Source: Polaribacter sp. Q13 (GTDB lineage Bacteria; Bacteroidota; Bacteroidia; Flavobacteriales; Flavobacteriaceae). Taken from it: a stretch of DNA of 64,000 bases. The position numbers were made by a program, and so were the translations under genes. Shown here in pieces: positions 36,501 through 45,366 of this stretch (position 1 is the first letter of the stretch; each line of letters opens with the position of its first letter). Where the stretch lies: contig NZ_CP074436.1 in the NCBI RefSeq assembly GCF_016858305.2, positions 3,120,001 through 3,184,000 on the forward strand, written 5' to 3'. The notes beneath the pieces are model-generated. The model was not told where the DNA came from, did not search any database, and saw only the letters and a program-made list of their open reading frames with translations.

Positions 36501-36887
36501 ATGGAAGGAAAAACGGAAAATGAAATATCCTATATAATTAGAGGAGCTATTTTTAAAGTTTATAATGAATTGGGTCCAGGTTTGTTAGAATCTGTTTACG
36601 AAACAGTTTTATCTTACGAAATAGAAAAAGAAGGGTTAACTGTTAAAAGGCAAGTAATATTACCAATATTTTATGATGATATTGAACTAAATAATGGATA
36701 TCGATTAGATATATTAGTAAATGATAAAGTAATAGTAGAAATAAAATCTGTTGAAAAATTAGCTAAGGTTCATCATAAGCAAGTACTCACTTATTTAAAA
36801 CTTTCAAAATTGAAATTAGGAATATTAGTCAATTTTAATGAAGATAATATTACAAAAGGAATTTTTAGAAAAGTAAACGGGTTATAG
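36501..36887 (+). CDS. GxxExxY family protein (PDDEXK-like)
   Basis: A 128-residue protein with the name-giving motif GPGLLESVYE (G27-x-x-E30-x-x-Y33) and a nuclease-like core: D70 in YRLDILV, E80-x-K82 in VIVEIKS, and Q94-x3-Y98 in KQVLTYLK. This is the PDDEXK_3 family, common in flavobacteria and of unknown biological role. It lies in the same direction inside an ABC exporter operon to which it has no obvious link, and is bracketed by three palindromic repeats, which suggests an inserted unit. Confidence 0.9.
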   Translation: MEGKTENEISYIIRGAIFKVYNELGPGLLESVYETVLSYEIEKEGLTVKRQVILPIFYDDIELNNGYRLDILVNDKVIVEIKSVEKLAKVHHKQVLTYLKLSKLKLGILVNFNEDNITKGIFRKVNGL

Positions 36888-36890
36888 ATT

Positions 36891-36969
36891 TTCCCGCATA
36901 TGAGCGTAAAAGAAAAAATAAAACACACTGATTAAAAAAACTTCGGATATCTGCGAAATCAGCGAGAGG
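36891..36969. repeat. CGCAGA palindromic repeat, copy 2 (degenerate)
   Basis: Begins TTCCCGCATATGAGCG and ends GGATATCTGCGAAATCAGCG followed by AGAGG. The outer ends match copies 1 and 3; the centre has decayed. Starts 3 bases after the GxxExxY stop codon. Confidence 0.65.
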
Positions 36970-36991
36970 TAAAGAGTTGATTAGTATGTGT

Positions 36992-37068
36992 TTGACGTAG
37001 ATTACGCTGATTTTCGCAGAAAAGAGAATAAAAAAATCTGCGATAATCCGTGAAATCAGCGGGAGGTA
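36992..37068. repeat. CGCAGA palindromic repeat, copy 3
   Basis: Arms GTAGATTACGCTGATTTTCG... and ...CGATAATCCGTGAAATCAGC, with the inner pair CGCAGA / TCTGCG around an A-rich loop. Lies 25 bases before the first permease gene. Confidence 0.8.
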
Positions 37069-37093
37069 AATCCGCCAGAGAAAAAAATATAAA

Positions 37094-38200
37094 ATGAAAA
37101 GATTTATAGGCTTTATAAAGAAGGAATTCTACCATATATTTAGAGATAGACGCTCGTTGTTTATCCTCTTTGGAATGCCGATTGCCCAAATTATGCTTTT
37201 TGGTTTTGCTATTACCAACGAAATCAACAATGTAGATATTGCTATTTTAGATCATTCTAAGGATGCAACTACAGAGGAAATTATTAATAAAATAGCGGCT
37301 TCGAAATATTTCAGCATCAAGCAAATTATTGAAAAAGAAGCTGATATTGAAACTATTTTTAAAAAAGGACATGTAAAAGCTGTTTTAAATTTTGAAAAAG
37401 ATTTTAGTAAAAACCTTATCAAAGAAAACAAAGCAACGGTTCAGATAATTACGGATGCCACAGACCCAAATACAGCCAATACCATTAGTAATTTTGTAAA
37501 TGCGATTCTGCAAAAATATCAACAAGAATTAAATAAAGAAATTACAATTGCGTATCAAATTATTCCACAAACACGTATGGTTTACAACCCAGAACTAAAA
37601 AGTGTGTACATGTTTGTGCCTGGTGTTATGACTATTATTTTGATGTTGGTTTCTGCAATGATGACCTCTATTTCTATTACCAAAGAAAAGGAATTGGGCA
37701 CCATGGAAATACTTTTAGTGTCACCAATAAAACCGTTTCAAGTAATTATAGGAAAAGTATTTCCTTATATTTTTCTGTCTATAATTAATGCGGTTGTTAT
37801 TGTCTTGCTGAGTATTTTTATCTTTAAAATGCCGGTTCAGGGAAGTTTATTGTTGTTAGGTTTAGAAAGTGTTTTATTTATTATTTCAGCACTGGCCTTA
37901 GGTATTTTAATATCCACTATTTCGGCTACGCAACAAACTGCCATGATGATTTCTTTAATGGGGTTAATGCTTCCTGTAATTTTATTATCGGGTTTTATAT
38001 TTCCAATAACAAGTATGCCATTTCCATTGCAAGTGATCAGTAATATTATACCTGCAAAATGGTTTATCATCATTATAAAGGGCATTATGTTAAAAGGTGT
38101 TGGGTTACAATATGTGTGGAAAGAAACCTTAATTTTATTAGGAATGACTGTGTTTTTTATCGCCTTAAGTATTAAAAAATATAAAATTAGATTGGAGTGA
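37094..38200 (+). CDS. ABC-2 type permease 1
   Basis: A 368-residue permease: one N-terminal helix (about 22-40), a large periplasmic domain and about five C-terminal helices. EKELGTMEILLVSPIKPFQVIIGK is the conserved cytoplasmic motif of the ABC-2/YhhJ family (cited here only as a marker). It pairs with permease 2 and the two ATPases. Confidence 0.92.
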   Translation: MKRFIGFIKKEFYHIFRDRRSLFILFGMPIAQIMLFGFAITNEINNVDIAILDHSKDATTEEIINKIAASKYFSIKQIIEKEADIETIFKKGHVKAVLNFEKDFSKNLIKENKATVQIITDATDPNTANTISNFVNAILQKYQQELNKEITIAYQIIPQTRMVYNPELKSVYMFVPGVMTIILMLVSAMMTSISITKEKELGTMEILLVSPIKPFQVIIGKVFPYIFLSIINAVVIVLLSIFIFKMPVQGSLLLLGLESVLFIISALALGILISTISATQQTAMMISLMGLMLPVILLSGFIFPITSMPFPLQVISNIIPAKWFIIIIKGIMLKGVGLQYVWKETLILLGMTVFFIALSIKKYKIRLE

Positions 38201-38201
38201 A

Positions 38202-38253
38202 ACAGTTTGCAGTAGCAGTAATCAGTAGCAGTTGACAGTCACAGTATTCAGTT
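38202..38253. repeat. CAGT-rich degenerate repeat
   Basis: A run of CAGT units every 5-8 bases (GCAGTAGCAGTAATCAGTAG, then GTTGACAGTCACAGTATTCAG). It fills the start of the 162-base gap between the permease genes; the rest of that gap shows nothing recognisable. Similar tracts occur at 48991 and 50113. Confidence 0.7.
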
Positions 38254-38362
38254 AAACAAAAAAGTGAAATTTAGATAATAAATGATAGTGGTTAGAGAGA
38301 ATATTGGACAGTACTAAAAACGTCTTTTTTCTCTGTTTTATTCTCTTTATTCTTTTAAAAAT

Positions 38363-39484
38363 ATGAAAACAATATTATACATCATACAGAAAGAATTTAA
38401 GCAAATCTTTAGAAATAAAGGAATGCTTCCAATCATTTTTGTTTTACCGTTATTACAACTCGTTATATTATCTAATGCAGCTACTTTTGAAGTGAAAAAC
38501 ATTAAATTTGGCTATATCGATCATGATCATACCTCAACCTCTAGGGCATTGATAGAAAAATTTAATGCTTCTACTTATTTTGATGTATTAACCGATTTTC
38601 CATCGGAAGAATTAGCAAGTTCAGAAATGCTAAAAGGAAAGGTAGATGTTGTGTTAGAAATCCCCCACTACTTTGAGCGCGATTTACAAAAAGATAAATA
38701 CAATAAATTAGGAATAACTATTAACGCTATTGATGGAGCAGCAGCAGGTGTAGAAAACGTTTATGTAACACAAATTGTACAAAGTTTTAATCAACAGATA
38801 AAAACAGATTTATTGCAAATTTCAGACAAACAAATTCAACCAATTAGTATTGCAACCATTCCTTTATTCTGGTATAATAAAACATTGAATTACAAAACAT
38901 TTATGGTTCCGGGAATTCTTGTTTTGTTGGTTACCATGATTACTTTATTCCTTTCAGGGATGAATATTGTTCGAGAAAAAGAAATAGGAACTTTAGAACA
39001 AATAAACGTTACACCCATTAAAAAAAGTCAGTTTATAATTGGTAAACTTTTTCCGTTTTGGGTGATAGGAATGGGCTTGTTAACGGTGGGGTTAATTTTA
39101 GCAAAACTGATATTTAACGTTCCAATGATTGGTAGTTTACCTCTCCTATATTTATACACTTCTATTTATATTTTGGTAATTTTAGGCATCGGTCTATTCA
39201 TTTCTAACTTTACGGATACACAACAGCAAGCCATGTTTATTGCTTGGTTTTTTACTGTTATTTTTATTTTGATGAGTGGCTTATTTACACCTATCGAAAG
39301 TATGCCAGAGTGGGCGCAAATAGTTACAGAATTCAATCCAATAAAATATTTTGTAGAGGTTATGCGAATGGTAATGCTTAAAGGTGCTGGTTTTACAGAT
39401 ATTCTTCCTCAGTTATTAAAAACATTATTTTATGCCATTGTTATGAATAGTTTAGCCGTTTGGAGTTATAAGAAAACCTCATAA
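38363..39484 (+). CDS. ABC-2 type permease 2
   Basis: A 373-residue permease with the same layout as its neighbour; the conserved motif is REKEIGTLEQINVTPIKKSQ. Last gene of the TetR-controlled exporter. The likely complex is TolC, HlyD, two ATPases and two permeases, similar to YhiI-RbbA-YhhJ of enterobacteria. Substrate unknown. Confidence 0.92.
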   Translation: MKTILYIIQKEFKQIFRNKGMLPIIFVLPLLQLVILSNAATFEVKNIKFGYIDHDHTSTSRALIEKFNASTYFDVLTDFPSEELASSEMLKGKVDVVLEIPHYFERDLQKDKYNKLGITINAIDGAAAGVENVYVTQIVQSFNQQIKTDLLQISDKQIQPISIATIPLFWYNKTLNYKTFMVPGILVLLVTMITLFLSGMNIVREKEIGTLEQINVTPIKKSQFIIGKLFPFWVIGMGLLTVGLILAKLIFNVPMIGSLPLLYLYTSIYILVILGIGLFISNFTDTQQQAMFIAWFFTVIFILMSGLFTPIESMPEWAQIVTEFNPIKYFVEVMRMVMLKGAGFTDILPQLLKTLFYAIVMNSLAVWSYKKTS

Positions 39485-39622
39485 ATAGTATGAGTTATTA
39501 TTAGAAAATCGAAGGTTAAGTTAGTGTTGTGGCTACGTAATTATTACCTTGCAGTAGGAAAAGAATACAGCATTCAAAAATTGTATTCAGATTAGTTCTT
39601 TTTAATAAATAGGATTTAAGAA

Positions 39623-41806
39623 ATGTCAAACACAAAAAAATTCGGCACATTTGCAGGTGTTTTTACACCATCAATACTTACCATTCTAGGTGTAATTATG
39701 TACATGCGTTTGGGTTGGGTAGTTGGAAACGCAGGTTTATTAGGCGCTATTCTAATTATAATAATTGCGCATGTAATTTCTATCTCAACCGGTTTAAGTG
39801 TATCTTCTATTGCTACTGATAAAAAAATTGGTGCAGGCGGAATTTACTATGTCCTTTCTAGAAGTATGGGAGTGCCAATTGGTGGTTCTATTGGTATTGC
39901 CTTGTATGTGGGAACCGCTTTTTCTATCGCACTGTATTTAATAGGTTTTGCAGAAAGTTTTAATGGATATTTTGGCTTTGGAATGACTATAAATGATTAC
40001 AGAGTTACAGGAACTATTGCCCTTGTAGTGCTAACGGCATTGGCATTAATTAGTACTTCTGCTGCTATAAAATCACAATATTTTATTTTAGGTGCAATTG
40101 TGTTATCACTTGTTTCCATATTTTTTGGATCACCCGATTTTGCACCACAATCAGTTCCAATGTTTTCTTCCGGAGGAGCTGTTCCTTTAGAAGTGGTATT
40201 TGCTATATTTTTCCCTGCTGTTACTGGTTTTACAGCCGGTATAGCCATGAGCGGAGATTTAGAAGACCCGAAACGCTCTATTCCAAGAGGTACTTTATTT
40301 GCCATTGGAGTTGGTTTACTAGTCTATTTAGTATTAGCCGTTTTTATAGCCTACACCATAAATGCTGATGTTTTAAAAACAGATTATAATATTTTAATGA
40401 AAGTAGCCTTTTTTGCTCCTGCCGTAATTGCTGGGGTTTGGGGAGCCACATTATCATCCGCCTTAGGCGGAATTTTAGGCGGACCAAGAATTTTACAAGC
40501 CATGTCTGTAGATAAAGTTACCCCTCGTTTTTTTGCCAAAGGTAGCGGTGAAAGTAATGAACCTGTAAACGCGTTATTATTGGTGTTTCTAATTGCAGAA
40601 GCCGGAATTTTAATTGGTGAATTAGATGTTATTGCACGTGTAGTATCGATGTTTTATTTAACTGCTTATGGTTTTATTAATATCTCTTATTTTTTAGAAA
40701 GTTGGGCAAATCCAGACTTTCAACCCACTTTTAAAATTAAAAGATGGATTGGTTTGGTTGGTTTTGTAGCTTGTTTTGGGGTGATGTTTAAACTAGATAT
40801 GATTGCAATGATAGGGGCTTTGGCTGTAATTAGTGGTTTGTATTTTATGTTACAACGCAAGGAAGTGAAAATAAATTCTACCGATATCTGGAAAAGTGTT
40901 TGGGAAAATGTGGTGAATAAAGGATTGATGAAGATTGATACAAAACATGATATTAACGCTAGTTGGAACCCAAATATTATTCTTTTTAGTGGTAGCAGTG
41001 AACATCAAGGATATTTATTAGAACTAAGTAAAGCTATTTCTGGTAAAATAGGTGTGGTTACCAATTTTAAGTTGATTGTAGATAAAAAGAACAAAATTCC
41101 TTTAAAAAAGACAGAACAGGTTGTTAGAGAAGATATCTATAATGATTTAGGAATTTTTGCAAGACAAATAAAAGTAGATAATCTGTATAAAGGAATCACC
41201 AACATTGCCACAACTTTTGGGTTTTCTGGTATAGAACCAAATACAATTATGATGGGTTGGCCAAAGGGACTTGAGGGTTCTTCAGAATATGAAGAAATGA
41301 CGGAGACCTTACTCTACTTAGATTATAATTTATTGTATTTAGATTTTGACAGAAAATCGAAATTTGGTCGATATCAAACCATCGATTTATGGTGGCGAGA
41401 AACCGATAGTAAAAATGCAGAAATGATGCTAAATATTGCTCGTTTTATTATTGCTGCTCCTAAGTGGGATCAAACTTCTATTCGTGTTTTATTTGTAGAT
41501 AATAACGATGTAAACCCAACTATTATTCAAGCTAAAATAGCTAAACTAGTAGAAGATCTTAGGGTACTTGTAGAAATTGTGATTGTAGAAAATGTTGTAG
41601 ACCAAATTCCTTTTTACGATTTGATAAAAAAATATTCAAAATCTACGGACTTAACTGTAGTAGGAATTCCGAATTATAAAATTGAAAAACAAGCGCAATT
41701 TATACTTAAAACAAATGATTTGTTCGAAACTATTGGTTCTACTTTATTGGTAAAAGCAGCTAATAATTTTAATGTGCTAGATTTAGATTTTGTGGAAGTA
41801 AAATAG
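39623..41806 (+). CDS. SLC12/APC-type cation-chloride cotransporter-like protein
   Basis: A 727-residue protein: about 12 helices (residues 10-420) of the APC fold beginning KFGTFAGVFTPSILTILGVI, with IGAGGIYYVLSRSMG (unwound TM1/TM3 region markers) and GFTAGIAMSGDLEDPKRSIP. The C-terminal cytoplasmic domain of about 300 residues matches the regulatory domain of SLC12 proteins rather than amino-acid permeases. Likely substrate: K+/Na+ with Cl-, by family. No Crp-type site or clear -7 box was found upstream. Confidence 0.85.
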   Translation: MSNTKKFGTFAGVFTPSILTILGVIMYMRLGWVVGNAGLLGAILIIIIAHVISISTGLSVSSIATDKKIGAGGIYYVLSRSMGVPIGGSIGIALYVGTAFSIALYLIGFAESFNGYFGFGMTINDYRVTGTIALVVLTALALISTSAAIKSQYFILGAIVLSLVSIFFGSPDFAPQSVPMFSSGGAVPLEVVFAIFFPAVTGFTAGIAMSGDLEDPKRSIPRGTLFAIGVGLLVYLVLAVFIAYTINADVLKTDYNILMKVAFFAPAVIAGVWGATLSSALGGILGGPRILQAMSVDKVTPRFFAKGSGESNEPVNALLLVFLIAEAGILIGELDVIARVVSMFYLTAYGFINISYFLESWANPDFQPTFKIKRWIGLVGFVACFGVMFKLDMIAMIGALAVISGLYFMLQRKEVKINSTDIWKSVWENVVNKGLMKIDTKHDINASWNPNIILFSGSSEHQGYLLELSKAISGKIGVVTNFKLIVDKKNKIPLKKTEQVVREDIYNDLGIFARQIKVDNLYKGITNIATTFGFSGIEPNTIMMGWPKGLEGSSEYEEMTETLLYLDYNLLYLDFDRKSKFGRYQTIDLWWRETDSKNAEMMLNIARFIIAAPKWDQTSIRVLFVDNNDVNPTIIQAKIAKLVEDLRVLVEIVIVENVVDQIPFYDLIKKYSKSTDLTVVGIPNYKIEKQAQFILKTNDLFETIGSTLLVKAANNFNVLDLDFVEVK

Positions 41807-41816
41807 GTAAACCAGT

Positions 41817-41860
41817 GTAACATTAGATACCGTTATTCTTCTTTATTCAACTTAAATTTG
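41817..41860 (+). promoter_or_regulatory. Crp/Fnr-type site F plus -7 box (kelch-T9SS gene)
   Basis: GTAAC-ATTA-GATAC (41817-41830, nine of ten palindrome bases), 22 nt, then TAAATTTG (41853-41860), 17 bases before the ATG. Confidence 0.7.
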
Positions 41861-41877
41861 TTTTTCAAGAACAAATT

Positions 41878-43488
41878 ATGATGAAAAAACATGTAGTACT
41901 AGCGTTTTCTGTATTGGTGTTTTTTAATTTATTTGCTCAAGACCAATTTACAGTTCAAATAGAGCCTTTAACAATCATAGACGCACCTAGTGTACATTCC
42001 TTTTCTTGGGGAAAAACGAGTGATGGAAAATGGATAGTTATTGGAGGTAGAATTGATGGATTACATCAAAGACAACCTAACACTACTTTCCTAGAAAACG
42101 ATAACAACAAAAGTGTTTATGTGATAGATCCGGTTGCAAATAAAACATGGAGCACTACACTTAGTGTTTTACAAGCGTCTATATTTGAACAGTTACAAGC
42201 TACAAATCAAGAGTTTTATCAGAAAGAAAATACACTTTATATTATTGGAGGTTATGGTTTTAGTGCCACAGATAATGATCATATTACCTATGATAAATTA
42301 ACAGCAATAGATGTAGATGGATTAGCGAACGCTGTTATTAATGACACAACTATTACTTCTTTCTTTAGACAAATATCCAACACAAATTTGGCAGTAACTG
42401 GAGGACAATTAGGTTTGCTAAATGATGTTTTTTATTTGTGTGGAGGACAATATTTTAAAGGAAAATACAACCCTCAAGGTCCAAATAATGCGCAAGGTTT
42501 TATTCAGAGTTATACAGATGAAATTAGAACTTTTAAAATAAATGATGATGGCACAAATCTTTCCATCGTAAATTATTCAGCACAAAACGACACCGATCAC
42601 TTACACAGAAGAGACTATAATATGGCGCCACAAATTTTTCCTGATGGAAGCGAAGGTTTTACCATGTTTAGCGGTGTTTTTCAACCTACAGCAAATTTAC
42701 CTTGGTTAAATACGGTAGATGTTTCTGCTTCTGGTTATACGGTAAATAATACATTTAATCAATATTTAAGTCAATATCACAGTGCTAAAATTCCAATTTA
42801 TGATACTGATAATAATACCATGCATACCTTATTTTTTGGAGGTTTAAGTCAGTATAAATTAGATGCAAATAATAATTTAATTCAAGATGATAATGTGCCT
42901 TTTGTAAAAACCATTAGCAAGGTTTCTAGATTTAGCGATGGTTCTATGACAGAAAGTAGTTTGGGTATAGAAATGCCGACATTGTTAGGTTCTGGAGCAG
43001 AATTTATTCCAACAAACGATACTTCTATTTTTTTAACGGAAGAAATTATAGCAATTAATAATTTGCAAGAAGGAAATACTCTAGCGGGTTATATTTTTGG
43101 AGGAATAGAAAGCACACAAGAAAATATTTTTTTTATAAACGATGGTTCGCAAAGTAGTGCTAGTAACTTGGCTTTTAAAGTATTTATAAACAAAACTACT
43201 TTGAGTACAGGTGAAGTAAAACTGAATTTAAACAATATTTATAATCTTAAAGTATATCCAAATCCGTCAACAGCTATTTTTTCTTTAGATGTATTTATTC
43301 CGAATTTAGAAAAAAGCAGTTTAGATGTGTATGATATTCTAGGTAAAAAAGTTAAAACTCAAGAAATAGAGAATTCAATTGGATTACAAACCATCCCTTT
43401 AGATTTATCAGAAATGGCATCCGGCGAATACATTTTAAAGTTTAAGAATAACACAAATATTATTGAAAAAAAAATAATTAAGGATTAG
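41878..43488 (+). CDS. Kelch-like protein with T9SS sorting tail
   Basis: A 536-residue exported protein. The signal peptide ends at LFAQ (about residue 21). The body contains kelch-type beta-propeller blades (GKWIVIGGRIDG, NTLYIIGGYGFSA, NDVFYLCGGQYF, LFFGGLSQYKL). A type A sorting domain follows from LKVYPNPSTAIFSLDV to the end (about 455-536), so it is secreted by T9SS and anchored on the surface. No catalytic residues stand out. Its promoter carries site F, which links it to the redox/sulfur regulon. Confidence 0.85.
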   Translation: MMKKHVVLAFSVLVFFNLFAQDQFTVQIEPLTIIDAPSVHSFSWGKTSDGKWIVIGGRIDGLHQRQPNTTFLENDNNKSVYVIDPVANKTWSTTLSVLQASIFEQLQATNQEFYQKENTLYIIGGYGFSATDNDHITYDKLTAIDVDGLANAVINDTTITSFFRQISNTNLAVTGGQLGLLNDVFYLCGGQYFKGKYNPQGPNNAQGFIQSYTDEIRTFKINDDGTNLSIVNYSAQNDTDHLHRRDYNMAPQIFPDGSEGFTMFSGVFQPTANLPWLNTVDVSASGYTVNNTFNQYLSQYHSAKIPIYDTDNNTMHTLFFGGLSQYKLDANNNLIQDDNVPFVKTISKVSRFSDGSMTESSLGIEMPTLLGSGAEFIPTNDTSIFLTEEIIAINNLQEGNTLAGYIFGGIESTQENIFFINDGSQSSASNLAFKVFINKTTLSTGEVKLNLNNIYNLKVYPNPSTAIFSLDVFIPNLEKSSLDVYDILGKKVKTQEIENSIGLQTIPLDLSEMASGEYILKFKNNTNIIEKKIIKD

Positions 43489-43498
43489 TGCTATTAAT

Positions 43499-43542
43499 GT
43501 AACAAAAGTTACTGTGTAATTGTCTGGTTGAATCTAACTTTA
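43499..43542 (+). promoter_or_regulatory. Crp/Fnr-type site B plus -7 box (SQR-like gene)
   Basis: Perfect palindrome GTAAC-AAAA-GTTAC (43499-43512), 22 nt, then TAACTTTA (43535-43542). The 14-base stretch GTTACTGTGTAATT is identical to site A. The box lies inside the ORF extension that begins with TTG at 43528, so translation must start at 43558. Confidence 0.8.
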
Positions 43543-43557
43543 CTAAAAAATAACCAC

Positions 43558-45015
43558 ATGTCTAAAATTGTCATTTTGGGAGCAGGAATTTCTGGTCACG
43601 TAGCTGCTGCTCATTTACGTAGAAAATTATCTAAAGAGCATGAGGTAGTTGTTGTTTCTCCAAACAGCAATTATCAATGGGTTCCATCTAATATTTGGGT
43701 AGGTATTGGTAGAATGAAATCAGAAAAAATCTTATTTCCATTAGCACCATTATATAAAAAGAAAGGAATTGGTTATAAACAAGCCAAAGCACTTTCGTTT
43801 CATCCTGAAGGAGATAAAAAAGAAGAAAAACCTTACATTTTAGCAGAATATGTTGTTGGAGAAAATAAAGGCCAGCAAGAAAAAGTAACCTACGATTATT
43901 TGATAAATGCTACAGGTCCAAAACTAGATTTTGAAGCTACAGAAGGCTTAATACCTGGGCAAAATAAAGCTTATTCTGTATGTACTTATTCTCATGCAGA
44001 TCATGCTTGGGCAGGCTTAAAAGCCTTAATTCAAGAAATGAAGAAGGGTAAAAAAGCAAAAATTCTTATTGGTACGGGGCATGCAAAATCTACTTGTCAG
44101 GGAGCTGCTTTTGAGTATATATTAAATGTAGAACAAGAACTTCGCAATCACAAAGTACGTGACATGGCAGAAATAACATGGATTTCTAATGAATATAGTT
44201 TAGGAGATTTTGGAATGGATGGCGTGTTAATGAGCTATGGAGACATGATTATGAAATCTAGCGAAATGGTAGAAATGATTTTTGATGATAGAGGCATTAA
44301 ATGGATTTTAGAAGCTGGAGTAAATAAAATAGAAGATGGTATTGCGCATTACGAAAATTTAGATGGAGAACAGAAATCTGAGACCTATGATTTTGCCATG
44401 CTAATTCCTGCTTTTTCTGGTCATGGTTTTAAAGCTTTTGATAAAAACGAAAAAGAGATTACCGAAAAATTATTTAAAGGTTTTATGCTGGTAGATGCAG
44501 ATTACACGCAAAAACCTTATGAAGAATGGTCTGTACAAGATTGGCCAGAAACGTATCAAAACCCAAGTTATAAAAATATTTTTGCTCCCGGAATAGCATT
44601 TGCTCCTCCGCATACTATTTCTAAACCAAGATTTAGTAAAAACGGTACAGCAATATTTCCTGCACCACCAAGAACAGGAATGCCATCTGGGATTACAGCA
44701 AAACTAGTTTCAGAAAATATTATAGATTCTATAAAAACGAACAAGGAATCCTTAAACCATAGAGGTTCTATGGGAAATATGGGGGCAGCTTGTATTGCAT
44801 CTGCAGGGTTTGGTTTTTGGAAAGGAAGTGGGGTAAGTATTACCACTTTTCCTATAGTGCCAGATTTTGAAAAATATCCAGATTCTCACGGAAGACATTT
44901 AGGAAAAACTTTTGGAGCCATTGGTCTGGCAGGACATTGGTTAAAATTAATGTTACATCATGCATTTATTTATAAAGCAAAAATGAAACCTTTTTGGTGG
45001 TTGATTCCTGAATAG
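43558..45015 (+). CDS. Sulfide:quinone oxidoreductase-like flavoprotein
   Basis: A 485-residue FAD protein of the two-dinucleotide-binding-domain superfamily. FAD loop VILGAGISGHVAAAHL at the N-terminus, SNYQWVPSNIWVGIG as in SQR, and three cysteines placed like the SQR redox cysteines: C142 (SVCTYSH), C180 (KSTCQGAAFEY) and C412 (GAACIAS). The C-terminus is amphipathic/hydrophobic (HWLKLMLHHAFIYKAKMKPFWW), suited to membrane attachment. Expected reaction: sulfide oxidation to (poly)sulfide with quinone reduction. Start corrected to 43558 because the promoter overlaps the longer ORF. Confidence 0.85.
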   Translation: MSKIVILGAGISGHVAAAHLRRKLSKEHEVVVVSPNSNYQWVPSNIWVGIGRMKSEKILFPLAPLYKKKGIGYKQAKALSFHPEGDKKEEKPYILAEYVVGENKGQQEKVTYDYLINATGPKLDFEATEGLIPGQNKAYSVCTYSHADHAWAGLKALIQEMKKGKKAKILIGTGHAKSTCQGAAFEYILNVEQELRNHKVRDMAEITWISNEYSLGDFGMDGVLMSYGDMIMKSSEMVEMIFDDRGIKWILEAGVNKIEDGIAHYENLDGEQKSETYDFAMLIPAFSGHGFKAFDKNEKEITEKLFKGFMLVDADYTQKPYEEWSVQDWPETYQNPSYKNIFAPGIAFAPPHTISKPRFSKNGTAIFPAPPRTGMPSGITAKLVSENIIDSIKTNKESLNHRGSMGNMGAACIASAGFGFWKGSGVSITTFPIVPDFEKYPDSHGRHLGKTFGAIGLAGHWLKLMLHHAFIYKAKMKPFWWLIPE

Positions 45016-45056
45016 GGATCAAACTAAAACAGGTTGATTCCTGAATAGGGATCAAA
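44999..45056 (+). repeat. Tandem duplication of the SQR gene end
   Basis: A 25-base segment (GGTTGATTCCTGAATAGGGA plus TCAAA) covering the last codons and stop of the flavoprotein gene occurs twice, at 44999-45023 and 45032-45056 (period 33). Each copy is itself a weak palindrome (TTGATTCCT / AGGGATCAA). Confidence 0.85.
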
Positions 45057-45132
45057 TCTTAAAAAGTTAATTGCAGAGTAAAATAGTAAGTAGTTACCGT
45101 ATTTAGTGAAAAATATAAAATATTAAAAGATC

Positions 45133-45267
45133 ATGAAAAGAATATCACCAAGAATGAAATTTAGAATGATGAACCCAGTTCTTCAATTTTTTAAATTTAT
45201 AATTTTAAGTGTTAAAATTATGGTTATTGTAGCAGGAGGGCATGGAGGCACTAGAAAAGTAAATTGA
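45133..45267 (+). CDS. Small basic membrane protein (44 aa) after the SQR-like gene
   Basis: A short ORF with a Met/Arg/Lys-rich start (MKRISPRMKFRMMNP), a single hydrophobic helix (about residues 17-34) and a Gly/His-rich end (AGGHGGTRK). It lies 117 bases after the SQR-like gene, same strand, before a terminator. The organised composition suggests a genuine microprotein; no known family. Confidence 0.55.
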   Translation: MKRISPRMKFRMMNPVLQFFKFIILSVKIMVIVAGGHGGTRKVN

Positions 45268-45323
45268 TGTGGTTATCAGTTTTAGTTGGTTAAAGATGTT
45301 GGTTGGTTTCAATATCTTGAAAG

Positions 45324-45349
45324 AAGAGAGCTTAGGCTCTCTTTTTTTT
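45324..45349 (+). terminator. Terminator of the SQR unit
   Basis: Stem AAGAGAGC / GCTCTCTT with loop TTAG and a run of T. The remaining bases to the pncA stop show nothing else. Confidence 0.85.
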
Positions 45350-45366
45350 GTTTTATAATCTACAAT

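Noticed and set aside
36401..37068. Complete insertion sequence around the GxxExxY gene
   Set aside because: No transposase, no terminal target-site duplication and no matching outer ends were found; only dispersed palindromes are supported.
39485..39622. Regulatory site before the SLC12/APC-type transporter (GTAATTATTAC at 39537)
   Set aside because: The symmetry is not the GTAAC-N4-GTTAC pattern and no -7 box is present 22 nt downstream.
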